From positions 112,865,036 through 112,929,035 of the forward strand of contig NC_030677.2 of NCBI RefSeq assembly GCF_000004195.4: a stretch of DNA of 64,000 nt, written 5' to 3'. Below, one piece after another: positions 34,965 through 45,679 of the stretch. The translations under genes and the position numbers were made by a program. The notes below the pieces were generated by a model. It did no database searches. It worked only from the letters and a program-made list of their open reading frames with translations, and was not told the origin of the DNA. Position 1 is the stretch's first letter, and the number at the start of each line of letters is the position of its first letter. This stretch comes from Xenopus tropicalis (Eukaryota; Chordata; Amphibia; Anura; Pipidae).

Positions 34965-35490
34965 GTACCTTGCATCAGTATTTATCCCCTTGGATTTTTC
35001 CACATTTTGTTATGTTACAACTTGAAATGGATTTATTTGGTATTTTTACCATTTGATTTACACAACATACACACAACATTTTAGGTACAAAATAATTCTA
35101 ATTGTGACACAATAAAATTAAATTTAGAAAAAAACAGATGTTTCTTGGTTGCATAAGTGTTTAACTCATCCAATAGTTCCACTATACACTACAGTAAGAT
35201 CCTGATTTTGTGGGGCTGCTTTCCATTAGCAGGATTTGGCATCTTGTTAGTATAAAAGGAAGAATGGGTGGTAGAAAATACTGCAACTAAATCTGTTTTA
35301 GTCTGCTTAACATCCTGGGAGAATATTCACCTTTCAGTAGGACAATGATGCAAACAAGAAAAAAGTAACATTGGAGTGGTTTGAGAACAAAAGTTAATTG
35401 TCATGCAATGCCCTATTGAAAGTTCTGACCTCATTTCAGCTGAAAAACTGTGGATCTATATGAAAACTGAGATTTACAACTATCATTCAA
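34965..35490 (+). pseudogene. Decayed Tc1-like transposon
   Basis: The left part, GCATCAGTATTTATCCCC, then TTTTCCACATTTTGTTATGTTACAA, matches a terminal repeat typical of vertebrate Tc1-like elements. Near 35365-35455, translation in shifting frames gives LEWF, then a SPDLISAEKLW-like string. That corresponds to the Tc1 transposase end (the SPDLNPIE-LW region with the last DDE glutamate). Tc1 transposases cut and paste DNA at TA sites. Most of the transposase is deleted, stops are frequent, and no right end is found: at 35495 an abutting MITE begins. The identification rests on these two conserved blocks. Confidence 0.7.
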
Positions 35491-35494
35491 CTAA

Positions 35495-35840
35495 CTAAAA
35501 GGAATACTGTCATGGGAAAACATGTTGTTTTCTAAACACATCAGTTAATAGAGCTTCTCCAGCAGAATCCTGCATTGAAATCTGTTTTTCAAAAATACAA
35601 ACAGATTTTTTTTATATTTAATTTTGAAATTTCACATTGGGCTAGCCATATTCTTCATTTCCCAGGGTGCCACGTGACCTGTGCCCTGATACACTTCAAT
35701 CACACTTTACTGCTGAGCTGCAAATTGGAGTGGTATCATCCTCTTCCAGCAGCCGATCAGCAGAACAATGGGAAGGGAGCAAGACAGCAGATCCCAGTAG
35801 ATATCAGTATAGCACTCAATAGTAAGAAATCCAAGTCCAG
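35495..35840. mobile_element. T2-type MITE, right part lost
   Basis: It starts CTAAAAGGAATACTGTCATG, then GAAAACATGTTGTTTTC, recognisable as the TTAAAGGAATACTGTCATGG family. It continues with CCCAGGGTGCCACGTGACC and CTTTACTGCTGAGCTGCAA. The mirrored right end is absent. Confidence 0.7.
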
Positions 35841-35933
35841 CTTGGTCCCTGGCCCTGGTTGGTATTTTACCGGCTAGGCCAGTGACATACAGGCTGGGTG
35901 GCAACCCTACTCAGCACCCAACATTCAGCCAGG

Positions 35934-36283
35934 TCTGGACTGGGATTCAAAAAAGGCCTGTGCATTTCAAGTACACAGAGGCCCAAACAGCCCCCCACCA
36001 GCCCACTACATAGCGACTGTCTATGGCATCTTACAGCAGCCCCTCTGGCGTTTGCCTAAATCCACCGATTGTGAGTCCTGCATTCAGCAATCAATCCTTG
36101 CACTCCTATTGCCATTGGTGGGGGTGTAACTACAGAGCAAGCAGATCTGGTGGTTGCAGGGGGGCCCAGGAGTGTTGTGGCCCAGGTAGGGCCCTAACTA
36201 ATGAGAAATTTTAATATATCTAGAGAATAGGTCAATTTACCAATGTTTGGGGGCCCTACATTTAATTTGCTGTGGGGCCCAGT
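35934..36283. mobile_element. Two truncated hAT-like MITE fragments
   Basis: 35934-36010 opens GTCTGGACTGGGATTC, the 'GGACTGGG' family end. From 36118, GGGGGTGTAACTACAGAGC begins a fragment of the family complete at 54932-55112, ending near GGGGCCCAG at 36283. Neither has a confirmed target duplication. Confidence 0.5.
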
Positions 36284-37480
36284 TTTTTCATATTTGGTAT
36301 TCTTTACATAAGTTGTAAATGTAAAACATATTTGACTTTTTTTACCTCCTGTATTGCTACTGAAAACTACTGTTTGTGGTTCTTGAAAGTTATTAACATA
36401 TCTATACTGTTTGTCCAGGTATTAATGAACTCAAATTTCAACTGAAACTGTGTTGCAATTTGTTAGAAATAGCTTATTATTGTTACAGTTCAACAACAAG
36501 GTTTGTTTGTTTTTTTCAGTGTCTGACTCTTTTCTTACTGCAGCTGACACGAGAGTATGTTCAATGATTGTTTTGTGTTTCAAACCATGTTTTGTTTTCT
36601 AAATCTCTCCACACTTTTCCCCACACTATTCAATAATGTGTACATAATTTATAAATAATAACATAATATAATTAATAAAAACTCTATATTTTATCGAACA
36701 CTTTTTATTCATTAACATATTTTTCAAGCTTCCTTTAGAAATGTTTTTTGTTTTTTTTAAATAATAAACATTTATTTAGTAATATTTTGTTCTAGGGCAT
36801 CCAGCATTTTTTTGAGCATTTGTAGCTCTTCCTACATCCCTCCTCTGCAGCTTCCTGGCTAGCCTCCTGTGTGCCCTCCTCACTAGCCTCGTGGCTACAA
36901 TCCCCAAGGCTTGCTTTGCTCTGGCTTGGCAGTAGAATTTCTATAAAAATACAAACTTTTTAAGATACCTGTTTGTTTAAATTTATTGTGAAGTGCAGCG
37001 TACTTTGCTTGCACCATATAAATAAATGTTGATGATGATGATGATGATGATGATGATGACTGCATTTTATTAATCTATAGTTGTGTTTTTTGTGGTTCAT
37101 TAGCAGATACAAGAGAGTGAGGCATGTAGTGGGCCAATCATATGTCATACAGCATGTTGGAGGGCCAGATTTAATTAAAATGATGATGTCACATAGTGAA
37201 GTGTATGGAGCTCCAGACTGGGGATTATAAAAATCATTATTTTCACCAGGCTCCTCTGCCTCTACATTTTCCTCAATGTGTAGCTCAGGGGCACTAGGTG
37301 CAGGCTGTTGCTCTGTTCTCTGCCACTATCTCCTGCTCTGCATGGGTAGCTTGTCTTACTTATGGGACAAAAATGTTTTTTGTAGCACATTAACCATAAA
37401 GCATAAATATTTGTGGGCTATGTCAGAATATGAGAACCCTGGCATAAATTTCTTAAAAATGAACCAATACCATTTCCGTT
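36284..37480. other. Unassigned stretch with a (TGA)n tract
   Basis: No gene is recognised. A perfect (TGA)n of 10 units lies at 37030-37059. 36340-36780 is AT-rich and looks unique. Confidence 0.5.
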
Positions 37481-37752
37481 GACATTACATGCGAAGGTCA
37501 AGTACACTAAAGAGTTAATCAATATGAAGATATGAGTGCTAGATACATCAATTCTCACCCTTTTCTTTTCAGTTCCTTGTTTTTTATTTTTCTTTGTTCC
37601 TGGTAATAGAAACAACTTGTTGTCAAGTCTTGTTTTTGTTTGTATTCTCATTTATATATCACTGTAAATAACCAACCCCTTTTCCCCCCCCTTTTTTCTT
37701 CTGTACCCCCCTGATGCTTATACCAAAAATAAAGAATATATTAAAAAAAATG
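37480..37752 (+). mobile_element. Possible LINE 3' end with poly-A
   Basis: A pyrimidine-rich strand ends with AAATAAAGAATATATTAAAAAAAA (signal, then A-tail, near 37727-37750), as at the 3' end of L1/Tx1 LINEs. No coding sequence or duplication was found to confirm it. Confidence 0.3.
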
Positions 37753-37939
37753 GCAGAGCAGGACATTTTATTTCCAGATGTTAATGTGTTAATGATATTT
37801 TTAGAATGTAATAGTTATTTAGGACTACATTACACAATTAAAAAACCAAAAAACTATAAGAAAGAAAAAGAAAAAGTAATATATTCTATCATTGAATCCA
37901 AACGGATATGTATCAAAGGTGAGGCAGGTGAAGTTAAAG

Positions 37940-39294
37940 AGTAAGTATTGCCGCACACACAATACCTAAGTTACATGTTAGCCCAGGTGTCTGAACCCCG
38001 GGCTCGTCACTACGTACATCCACAAATAATCCGCAAAAAAATCCCCAAATAAAGAACTCACCGCAGTCGATGCGTGGTCTGGGTACCTCAAGCCCGAACC
38101 CGTAGCCAAAGGGAACAAATCCAGTTCAATCATATTCAGCTTCAAACGCACACCGGACAGCCATGGAATGTAAAAGCTTTAAACCTTTATTCACATCCTA
38201 AAACCAAACGCCTGACACGTGACGTGCATGCACACTTAATCATAGGCATGCAATCCAGGAAACAATGCACGGCTTAAATAGCACATTAGTTCATGACATC
38301 ACATTATAAAGAACAATATACAAAATTGAAAAAACAAAATAAATGAAAAAAGGAAAATTAAACAAAAGCAAAGCATATATGCATAACCATGGCAAACTCA
38401 CTAAGAGGGAATATAACAATTAATATCAAAAATCAAATTTAGACCATTAGGATGGCGTGTGTCACCTGAATCTGCAACATCACCATCGCAACAATCCACA
38501 AAGTGACTTGAAACTGGACTATTGGTGTTTTTCGCAACAATGTGTGCAGTGTGTTCCCGCATCCTACATTTAAGAGAGCAAACTGTGCAACCCACATACT
38601 GAACAGGGTACCTGGGCACAGGTTAACAGATAGACTACATAACACATATTGCAGTTTGCATAATAACGCATATCAAAAGCTTTGTTGGTTACAGTACTTT
38701 TAAACATAGTAGAGCGCCTAATGTGGGTACACATGACCCATCTCCGTGCGCCACAAGGCAAGGTTCCCTTATTTGTGAGCCAAGTAGATTCCTTTTGTTC
38801 TGGCTTTAAAACCATAGGAGAAAGGTAAGTACCCAAAGTAGGTGCTCTTCATGTTACAAACTTGCAACCCTTTTCCAAAATTGGGGAAAGCTGGAGGTCA
38901 TTATAGAGGACAGGTAAGAATGATGTTTTTCACCTTATAAAATTGTCTACTGTAAGTAGGAACATTGGAACATTTTCTTCCATCTTACTAGTGGTCCCTC
39001 CATTAGCCTCCATAGACTTAGCCCCCCCATTGACAAACCCCATCCCCTCTCCCCATAAGAAAGGTTTTAATTTTCCTTTTTTCATTTATTTTGTTTCCGA
39101 TTTTTTAATTGTTCTTAATAATGTGATGTAATGAACTTATGGGCTATTTAAGCCATGCATTGTTTCCTGGATTGCATGCGTATGATTAAGCGCGCACGCG
39201 CACAAAATGTGTCAGGCGTTCCGGTTTTAGTGTGTGAATAAAGGTTTAAAGCTTTTACATTCCATGGCTGTCCGGGGTGCATTTATAGCTGAAT
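37940..39294 (-). mobile_element. Penelope-like element 2 with inverted terminal repeats
   Basis: The arms 38134-38304 and 39121-39294 are inverted copies, both containing CATGGAATGTAAAAGCTTTA and CAATCCAGGAAACAATGCA. They enclose endonuclease-coding sequence on the minus strand (38405-38960). Inverted PLE terminal repeats are known. Extra tail sequence of the element seems to run to about 37940. The RT is absent. Confidence 0.85.
38405..38960 (-). pseudogene. PLE 2 GIY-YIG endonuclease (broken)
   Basis: Read from high to low coordinates, the minus strand gives DLQLSPILEKGCKF, then RAPTLGTYLSPMVLK, the PLE region just after the RT. GTLPCGARRWVMC follows with its CX-C zinc-type pairs. Then come FKSTVTNKAFDMRYYANC and YVVYLLTC, the first half of the GIY-YIG core. 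A frameshift near 38600 moves the second half, VQYVGCTVCSLKCRMREH, then SPVSSHFVDCC, to another frame. The nuclease of active PLEs nicks DNA at the insertion site. The RT upstream is missing and one stop (after CKFVT) and a frameshift are present, so this is a dead copy. It differs clearly from PLE 1, so two PLE lineages are present. Confidence 0.9.
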
Positions 39295-39520
39295 ACAATT
39301 GGGCTAAATTGCACAATTTACAATTTTGCTGCACTACAACTTTTTCGCCAGTGAAAATTCGCTCCAAATTAAGATCACTAACTTAGGTATGCTTCATAGA
39401 CAAAAATGCACGTTTTGATGAATCAGCGGAATCAACAAGAATTAATGCCTGACGTAGTTGCACGAAGTGTGGCGAAGATACCCAAAGCAAAACTTCAGAG
39501 TTGAGTAAATCTGCCCCATA
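39295..39520. mobile_element. Half of a GGGGCAGATTTAC-family MITE
   Basis: Only a right end is seen: GAGTAAATCTGCCCCATAG at about 39505-39522, with a typical interior (ATTCGCTCCAAATTAAGATC). The left end is not found next to PLE 2, so that insertion may have split or removed it. Confidence 0.5.
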
Positions 39521-39522
39521 GT

Positions 39523-41030
39523 TACATTACTGGTCATTGTCTTCCCTCTTTACCAGGACTTTTTTGCAGATTCTTCCCTTTACTGTGCAAATTTTTTTAA
39601 GGACCCATAATGCTTTTAGCAAGGTTACGGCTATATATATTGAAACATAACTATATAATTCTCCCATAAGAGTCTTTAGGACTGTCTAGTAAATTAAAAT
39701 AAGAATTCAACCCTAATTTTCCAAGGCTGGCTAGTCTCATATTTACAGAACCCTGCCATTAGCATTAACCACGTGTTCACAGTTGTGCAATATCATTGGC
39801 ATGTTACTAGATGAAGCTGGTATGTTCCTTTAAGTATCTTGTTCATATACTACAGGACTCTTTTTCTAACTCATCTGCTAGGCATGTTATAGACTAATGT
39901 TTAAATCCATTTGTACAATTTGGGCTGGAACACAAATTTACATAACAAAGAAAAACTATTTAAGAAGCAGGAATAAAGTACAGGGAAAATATTATAGGGT
40001 AGAAATAGCAATTCTGTCTCTGCCCATTTATATTTTACTAAATTACACAGAGCCAAATGGGTAGAAATTGAACACAAAAATACAAAGTGTAATAAATTTG
40101 TGTAGAGCAATCAGGTATGCAAATGTTTTATACATAGTGTTTTGGCTGAAATGGTATTTATAAGCCAAAGTACCCATTTTATTCATATTAACATTACTTT
40201 GCATTTTTTGGAAGAAATGGAGAAAACATTTGACATCATTTGCATTTCTGTCACAGAATGCAGATGTTGTCCAAATGAGGTTGTTCATGTTTTCTATCCT
40301 TTTTTCAGTAAATCTTTTGCCTCTCAAGTCTCTTACCTTTATTAATTTGTCCAAAGTGTAAATATTTTAGAGTGGTGGTTGCCAAAGCTGCAAGTGCACC
40401 AGCAGGGTCTGCCGTCAGCTTGTCTACTATTGCCTTACACTACAAACTGCAATGAACCCAAAACACCTAGTAACACCTTAGAAAACAGGTACAAAGAGTT
40501 TGAATAATGCACAATCCATGCTAATTTGACATAGCCAACAAGACCAAACCATAATAATCCTGTGAGTGGCCAAGACGTCAATAGCGGTCCACCAGTCGAT
40601 CCCCTGTGGATTTCTGGTGGACCGCGTCTAAGTCTTGGGATGCAAAAGTGCAATGCGTTTACTGGATATGTGTATGTACGCTGCGTCACATACGTACATG
40701 GGGAGGAGTCAAGAGTAGATCACCGGGGAAAAAAGTCTGGGCACCCCTGCATTAGGGTGTTTAATCAGTTGAGGCTTCTCATTTATGTGAGGAGACACGC
40801 ATGGAAACTTCTGCATGGATTTATCTCCACAAATTTCCAAAAATTGTGTCTGGACAATGCTTGAAAATAGACCTGCTTGAAAAAGGCACCACAAGGAGCC
40901 AAGTAATTGCCATTATCAACTGTTGTTTGAATTTTTCACTTTAAACATACAGCGTAGGTCCAAAGAGAGACTGGCTGCTTCACCAATGGAATACGTCTAA
41001 AATGCTGTTGGAGCTACTTTTATTTCCACT
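39523..41030. other. Unassigned non-coding stretch
   Basis: No gene is recognised. Open frames on both strands near 40040-40350 have no known motif. 40560-40750 is mildly GC-rich and may be an old repeat. Confidence 0.45.
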
Positions 41031-41563
41031 TCTATTTTGCGTGCAAATGTTGGCGTACTAAGGGGTGCAAATTTGCTTTCCTGTTCATGGTTGGATCTAT
41101 AGCCATTGTGCTGAACAAAAATCCATTGCATGATCCAAAGCACAAGGCTAAAATATACATGGGAACTTTGTATTTAATGCCTGTCCTGAGCAGGTGTTCA
41201 TTACAGGGCTCCTTTGCGCCTTGCGTCCCTAACACCTGCCTTGTGCATTCTGAATGATGTGAAAAGTAGGGAAGATTCAGAGGATGCCCACAAATTGCCC
41301 AAGTGATGCCACTTCAGAATGTTATGTTGCCAAATGGTCAGGTTTGGACTGGGGGGTGCAGGGCCCCTCAGGGCTTCTGCCTCCTTCACCCCCCCCAAAG
41401 TCCCCCAACACTCTCCGACCCCCTCCCCTGAACGCTCCTAAAAGAAACTTACCTGCGGCGTGCCGGGGGAGGGAGACAGCGGATCGCGGGAGCGCCCTGT
41501 GGGGGGGGATCGGATCTGGGATACCGGAGCCCACTAGGGTCGGGGCCCACCGGGTTTTTTTCA
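41031..41563. repeat. Local duplication, copy A (truncated)
   Basis: This block is almost identical to 42815-43374 across unique flank plus the left part of a hAT MITE (from 41339). Differences include a 4-base insertion near 41230 and loss of about 30 bases in the MITE. It lacks the MITE's right end and right target duplication. Confidence 0.92.
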
Positions 41564-41872
41564 GGTTTTTTGAGGATTTTATTAAATATTGTGCATTGCT
41601 CATTTTCTTGTTTTGGTATGTTAAAAGGCAAATTAAGCAACACATATAAGACAAAGCAAAAGACATTTATTGGATACATTCTGTGTCATGTCAGTTTTCT
41701 AGGAAAAAGCAGATGGTTTTATTAAAAAATAGTGCCCATATGGTCTATCAAGGCTTTCCATTAATGTGTTTAAAAACATGTATCTACATGTATAAACATC
41801 ATATGCCAAAAAAGGATAATGACTGTAAAGGCATGTAATACTGTGTGATGCTTGTTAATATACACATACTTA

Positions 41873-42660
41873 TACAGACCGTTCTATGCACTCACATACT
41901 GTAGATATTAGTATCACAATAGCCTTGGATACTATGCTTGTTCAAGAACTCATCCAGGCCCCTCCATCCAGGCATTAACAGAATCTGCCATTACATCACT
42001 AGGAAGGGCATTTCCCAACATACTGCTTCAAATGGAAGCTCCATTCCTCTAATCTAAAGGGGTGGCCTCTGGTGCGTTGGTCATTTTTATGGGAAAAAAG
42101 AACACCTCTATCTGTCTATAATCCCCTCTAATGTACTTGTACAGAGTAATCATGTCCCCTCTCAAGCGCCTTTTTTCCAGAGAAAACAACCCCAACCTCG
42201 ACAGTCTAACCTCATAGTTTAAATCTTGCATCCCCTTTACCAGTTTAGTTGCACATCTCTGTCCACTCTTCAGCTCATTAATATCCTTCTTAAGGACTGG
42301 AGCCCAAAACTGCACTGCATACTCAAGGTGAGGCCTTACCAGGGACCTATAAAGAGGCAAAATTATATTTTCATCCCTTGAGTCAGTGCCCTTTTTTATA
42401 CAAGAGAGCACTTTATTTGCTTTAGTAGCCACAGAATGACACTGCCTGGAATTAGACAACTTGTTATCTACAAAACCCCCCCAGATCCTTCTCCATTTAG
42501 GATCCCCCCAACACACTACCATTTAGTGTATAACTCGCGTTTATATTATTTCTACCATAACTTTGCACTTATCAGCACTGAACCTCATTTTCCAGTTTGC
42601 TGCCCAATCTTCCACTTAAGGCAAATAGCTCTGCAAAGTGAAAGCATCTTGCATAAACAA
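41873..42660 (-). mobile_element. CR1/L2-type LINE, copy 2, fragment
   Basis: This minus-strand fragment is homologous to the LINE at 13607-14757, sharing long near-identical runs such as CACTAGGAAGGGCATTT. It lies between the two local duplicates. It covers the RT C-terminus and the start of the 3' UTR; the terminal GGTTGAACTTGATGG block is missing. Confidence 0.88.
42040..42530 (-). pseudogene. CR1/L2-type reverse transcriptase C-terminus
   Basis: A single open frame of 157 codons on the minus strand (42522-42049) carries KLSNSRQCHSVATKANKVL, LYRSLVRPHLEYAVQFW, LKSGQRCATKLVKGM and LFSLEKRRLRGDMITLYKY. This is the thumb and C-terminal tail of CR1/L2-clade RT. The LEYA-Q-W motif is the most diagnostic part. 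The catalytic palm (ADD) lies upstream and is not present, so the fragment is inactive. This region is better preserved than in copy 1, where the same residues are split over two frames. It is not a host gene despite its length. Confidence 0.9.
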
Positions 42661-42814
42661 ATTTTATATTACATATGAAATGTGTATGCTTGCATTTGCT
42701 AAGCCTGTACAGTCATTTGTTTCTATATAGAACACTATTTATCATAGACCAACAATACATCTACAGTATATTTAGCTAATTTTATTTGCAGCATAAATAG
42801 ATAAATCCAGGGAG

Positions 42815-43374
42815 TCTATTTTGCGTGCAAATGTTGGCGCACTAAGGGGTGCAAATTTGCTTTCCTGTTCATGGTTGGATCTATAGCCATTGTGCTGAAC
42901 AAAAATCCATTGCATGATCCAAAGCACAAGGCTAAAATATACATGGGAACTTTGTATTTAATGCCTGTCCTGAGCAGGTGTTCATTACAGGGCTCCTTTG
43001 CGCCTTGCGTCCCTAACACCTTGTGCATTCTGAATGATGTGAAAAGTAGTGAAGATTCAGAGGATGCCCACAAATTGCCCAAGTGATGCCACTTCAGAAT
43101 GTTATGTTGCCAAATGGTCAGGTTTGGACTGGGGGGTGCAGGGCCCCTCAGGGCTTCTGCCTCAGGGGCCCTGCACCCCCAAATGGCCCCCGCCACCTTC
43201 ACCCCCCCCCAAAGTCCCCCAACACTCTGCGACCCCCTCCCCTGAACGCTCCTAAAAGAAACTTACCTGCGGCGTGCTGGGGGAGGGAGACAGCGGATCG
43301 CGGGAGCGCCCTGTGGGGGGGGTTCGGATCTGGGATGCCGAAGCCCACTAGGGTCGGGGCCCACCGAGTTTTTT
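42815..43374. repeat. Local duplication, copy B (parent-like)
   Basis: The direct-repeat partner of 41031-41563, about 1784 bp away. Here the hAT MITE inside is complete with both target duplicates. This block therefore looks ancestral and copy A derived. Confidence 0.9.
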
Positions 43375-43411
43375 TCCCGATACCAGGCCCAGTCAGCCCA
43401 GTCCGACACTG
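43119..43411. mobile_element. GC-rich hAT MITE, 'GGACTGGG' family
   Basis: Starts CAGGTTTGGACTGGGG and ends CCCAGTCCGACACTG. It is flanked by CAAATGGT (43111-43118) and CAGATGGT (43412-43419), 7 of 8 identical. The body is rich in GGGCCC and GGATCGCGGGAGCGCC. Confidence 0.88.
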
Positions 43412-43419
43412 CAGATGGT

Positions 43420-44227
43420 GATGCACCACCGTGGATACTGGATGCAAATTTGGAGGTGCAAGGTGCACTTTGAACCCTGCCTACCTCTGGGCTTGTAACT
43501 GAGCCTGCATTATGTGTATCATACTAACATAGTAACGCAGTAGTCCTTTAGCATTAAAAGGGTTAACCTGGGCACATTTGCTTCCAAGAATGTTTAGCTA
43601 TCTTAGTGCATTTGTATGGAAACCAGACTTGCCTGTTTGTTTCCCTCCAAAGGAAAGGGCTGGTGTAGAAAGAAATCCAGTGGGTAGTTATAGGAAAATA
43701 TATGGATAACAGAAATATATCTATTTACCCTCTAGCTTAGAGTTCACACCCTCATAAAAAAAACATTGGTTTTAGGAGATTGCGTTCTTCTTTATGGTAC
43801 CTACACCCACCAGCCCAGAGGGATGGTTTTTGAGGGGATTATCAGACACTGCTTACATATGACATTCTAATTGCCCACTTATACAACACAGAATGCACAT
43901 TTTATATTAATGATATTTGGAAATGAGTACAAATATCATATTTCAGAAACTGACCTAAAAACTCTCCCAGCTTACAATGAGTTGTAAAATGCCATTGTTC
44001 TGTACACCTGTACACACATGAAAACACACGTTGGGGTCACAATTCCATTGGGACCATATGCCCAGTTTTCACCATACGTTTCTGAGTATTTTATCCCTTT
44101 TTATTTAAAGTTTATGTTCTTTTGTTACGTATTTTTGTACATATGCACGGCCTTATTTGCATATTAAAGCTGAAACTTTAACACGTTGTTCCTTGGTGCT
44201 CTAAATTAACCAGTAGCTTCTATGAAA
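43420..44227. other. Unassigned non-coding stretch
   Basis: No gene or repeat is recognised. Confidence 0.45.
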
Positions 44228-44509
44228 GTTTAACTATACTTTAGCTTTTGTGTATTAAAAGTAAAATGTTTAAATTAACCATTTCTCTGTGTTAAAATGG
44301 GTGGGTAAAAAGGAAATGGATCCAAGGCAATGTCACTACAACCCTAGGCACAGTAATGGTGGTTAAATGATGCTACAAAATTCTGTGAAATTATCTTGGA
44401 TCCATTACCTCTTTACCCACCCATAAAAACACAGAGAAATGGTTAATTAGTATTTAAACAGACAAAACCTTTTACTTTCAATACATAAAAGCTAAAGCAA
44501 TGTTACACA
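44228..44509. mobile_element. Palindromic MITE
   Basis: The arms run from GTTTAACTATACTTTAGCTT to its mirrored end near 44509. Both contain AACCATTTCTCTGTGTT, GGGTGGGTAAA and TGGATCCAAG or complements. The arms are about 110 bp with a short unpaired centre. Confidence 0.8.
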
Positions 44510-44574
44510 GCTATTTATTCTGAAATATAAAATAAATATTTGTTTAGGAAACAAAAATAGTTAGTATTTTATTA

Positions 44575-44705
44575 TTGTATTTATCATTTACTTATATAGC
44601 GCCAGCAACTAACACTGGGCTTTATATTCATTTATAACAAACAAGGGGCGACAGAGTGAGGAATAGGATCAGTGGGCCCTACTCGCAAGCGCTTACAACA
44701 CAAGT
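44575..44705. repeat. 'AAAGCGC' dispersed repeat fragment
   Basis: TATTTATCATTTACTTATAT, then AGCGCCAGC, and later CTCGCAAGCGCTTACAACAC resemble the repeat at 11057-11290. Confidence 0.45.
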
Positions 44706-45281
44706 AACAAGTTGTTTACTAGATTAAAGCACTGTGTTACAATATGTCATGTATTCTACTTGGCTTCTGCAATGGTAAAGCCATGATACATTTCAAGCCT
44801 ATAAAGGCCAAGTAATGGTGGCGTAGGAGGCAAAACATCTGGTAGAATATCAATGTTCACAATTCAGCTCACATTGGCAATATTTGTATCTGTGCAATTA
44901 AAATGCCCTTTTAGAAGAAAACATCTTTTAGGAGCCAATGAAATGAGTCAAACAGTTACTGAAAGCGAGTTTGACACTATTTTTACATTTCGCTCCAGTT
45001 GGTCTCTGTACCATGTAATAATGTCTTTTTATAATTTGTTTTTTATGATAAGAAGGGTAAGATTTGAATTTTAGCAGAGATTTCTTGATTCACCAGTGGG
45101 AGAAGGAACAAAGCCTACATGCAGCTCCAAGAAAAGAGATGGGGATGGGAAATTCAGTGTTTTAAGTCTTCTTACTACAAAATGTACCCATTGTGCTACA
45201 CATATAGTATTCCCCCCTCAGTCAGAATTATGGGGGTGCCTTACAAATATACATATATTGCTTACACAAATATAGCCTTAA

Positions 45282-45673
45282 AGGAACAGTTCAGTGTAAA
45301 AATCTGGGTAAAATAGACAGACTGCACAAAATAAAAATATTTCTAATATAGTTAGTTAGGCAAAAATGTAATCTATAAAAGCTGGAGTGAGCAGATGCCT
45401 AACATAAGGGGCAGAACACTACTTTTCAGCTCTCTGACCTCTTACTTAGTCAGTTTGTGAGCACACAGTTATGTCCCATATGCCCCCCTCAAGTCACTGA
45501 TTGGTTACTGACTGGTAACAGCTTAGAAAGCTGTAAAGGAGGAAGTAGAGTTCTGACTATTATGATAGACATCTTCTCACTCCAGCCCTTATAGATTACA
45601 TTTTTGCCTAACTAAAAAATATATATTGAATTTCCATTTTACCCAGTTTAATTTTTTACACTGAACTGTTACT
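45282..45673. mobile_element. T2-type MITE
   Basis: Ends AGGAACAGTTCAGTGTAAAA and TTTTACACTGAACTGTTACT are inverted repeats, and TTAA is duplicated (45278-45281 and 45674-45677). A second inner inverted pair (AATGTAATCTATAAAAGCTG / complement near 45590) adds to the palindromic structure. Confidence 0.92.
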
Positions 45674-45679
45674 TTAAGA

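Noticed and set aside
38134..39294. Inverted repeats first read as a large DNA-transposon TIR pair
   Set aside because: The enclosed minus-strand sequence encodes a PLE GIY-YIG endonuclease, so inverted PLE terminal repeats fit better.
40043..40354. 103-codon minus-strand open frame with an opposing frame
   Set aside because: AT-rich chance frame with no family resemblance.
42816..43468. Open frames of 89-128 codons on both strands
   Set aside because: They cover a duplicated block and a GC-rich MITE, and the same peptide recurs in both duplicates because the DNA is repeated.
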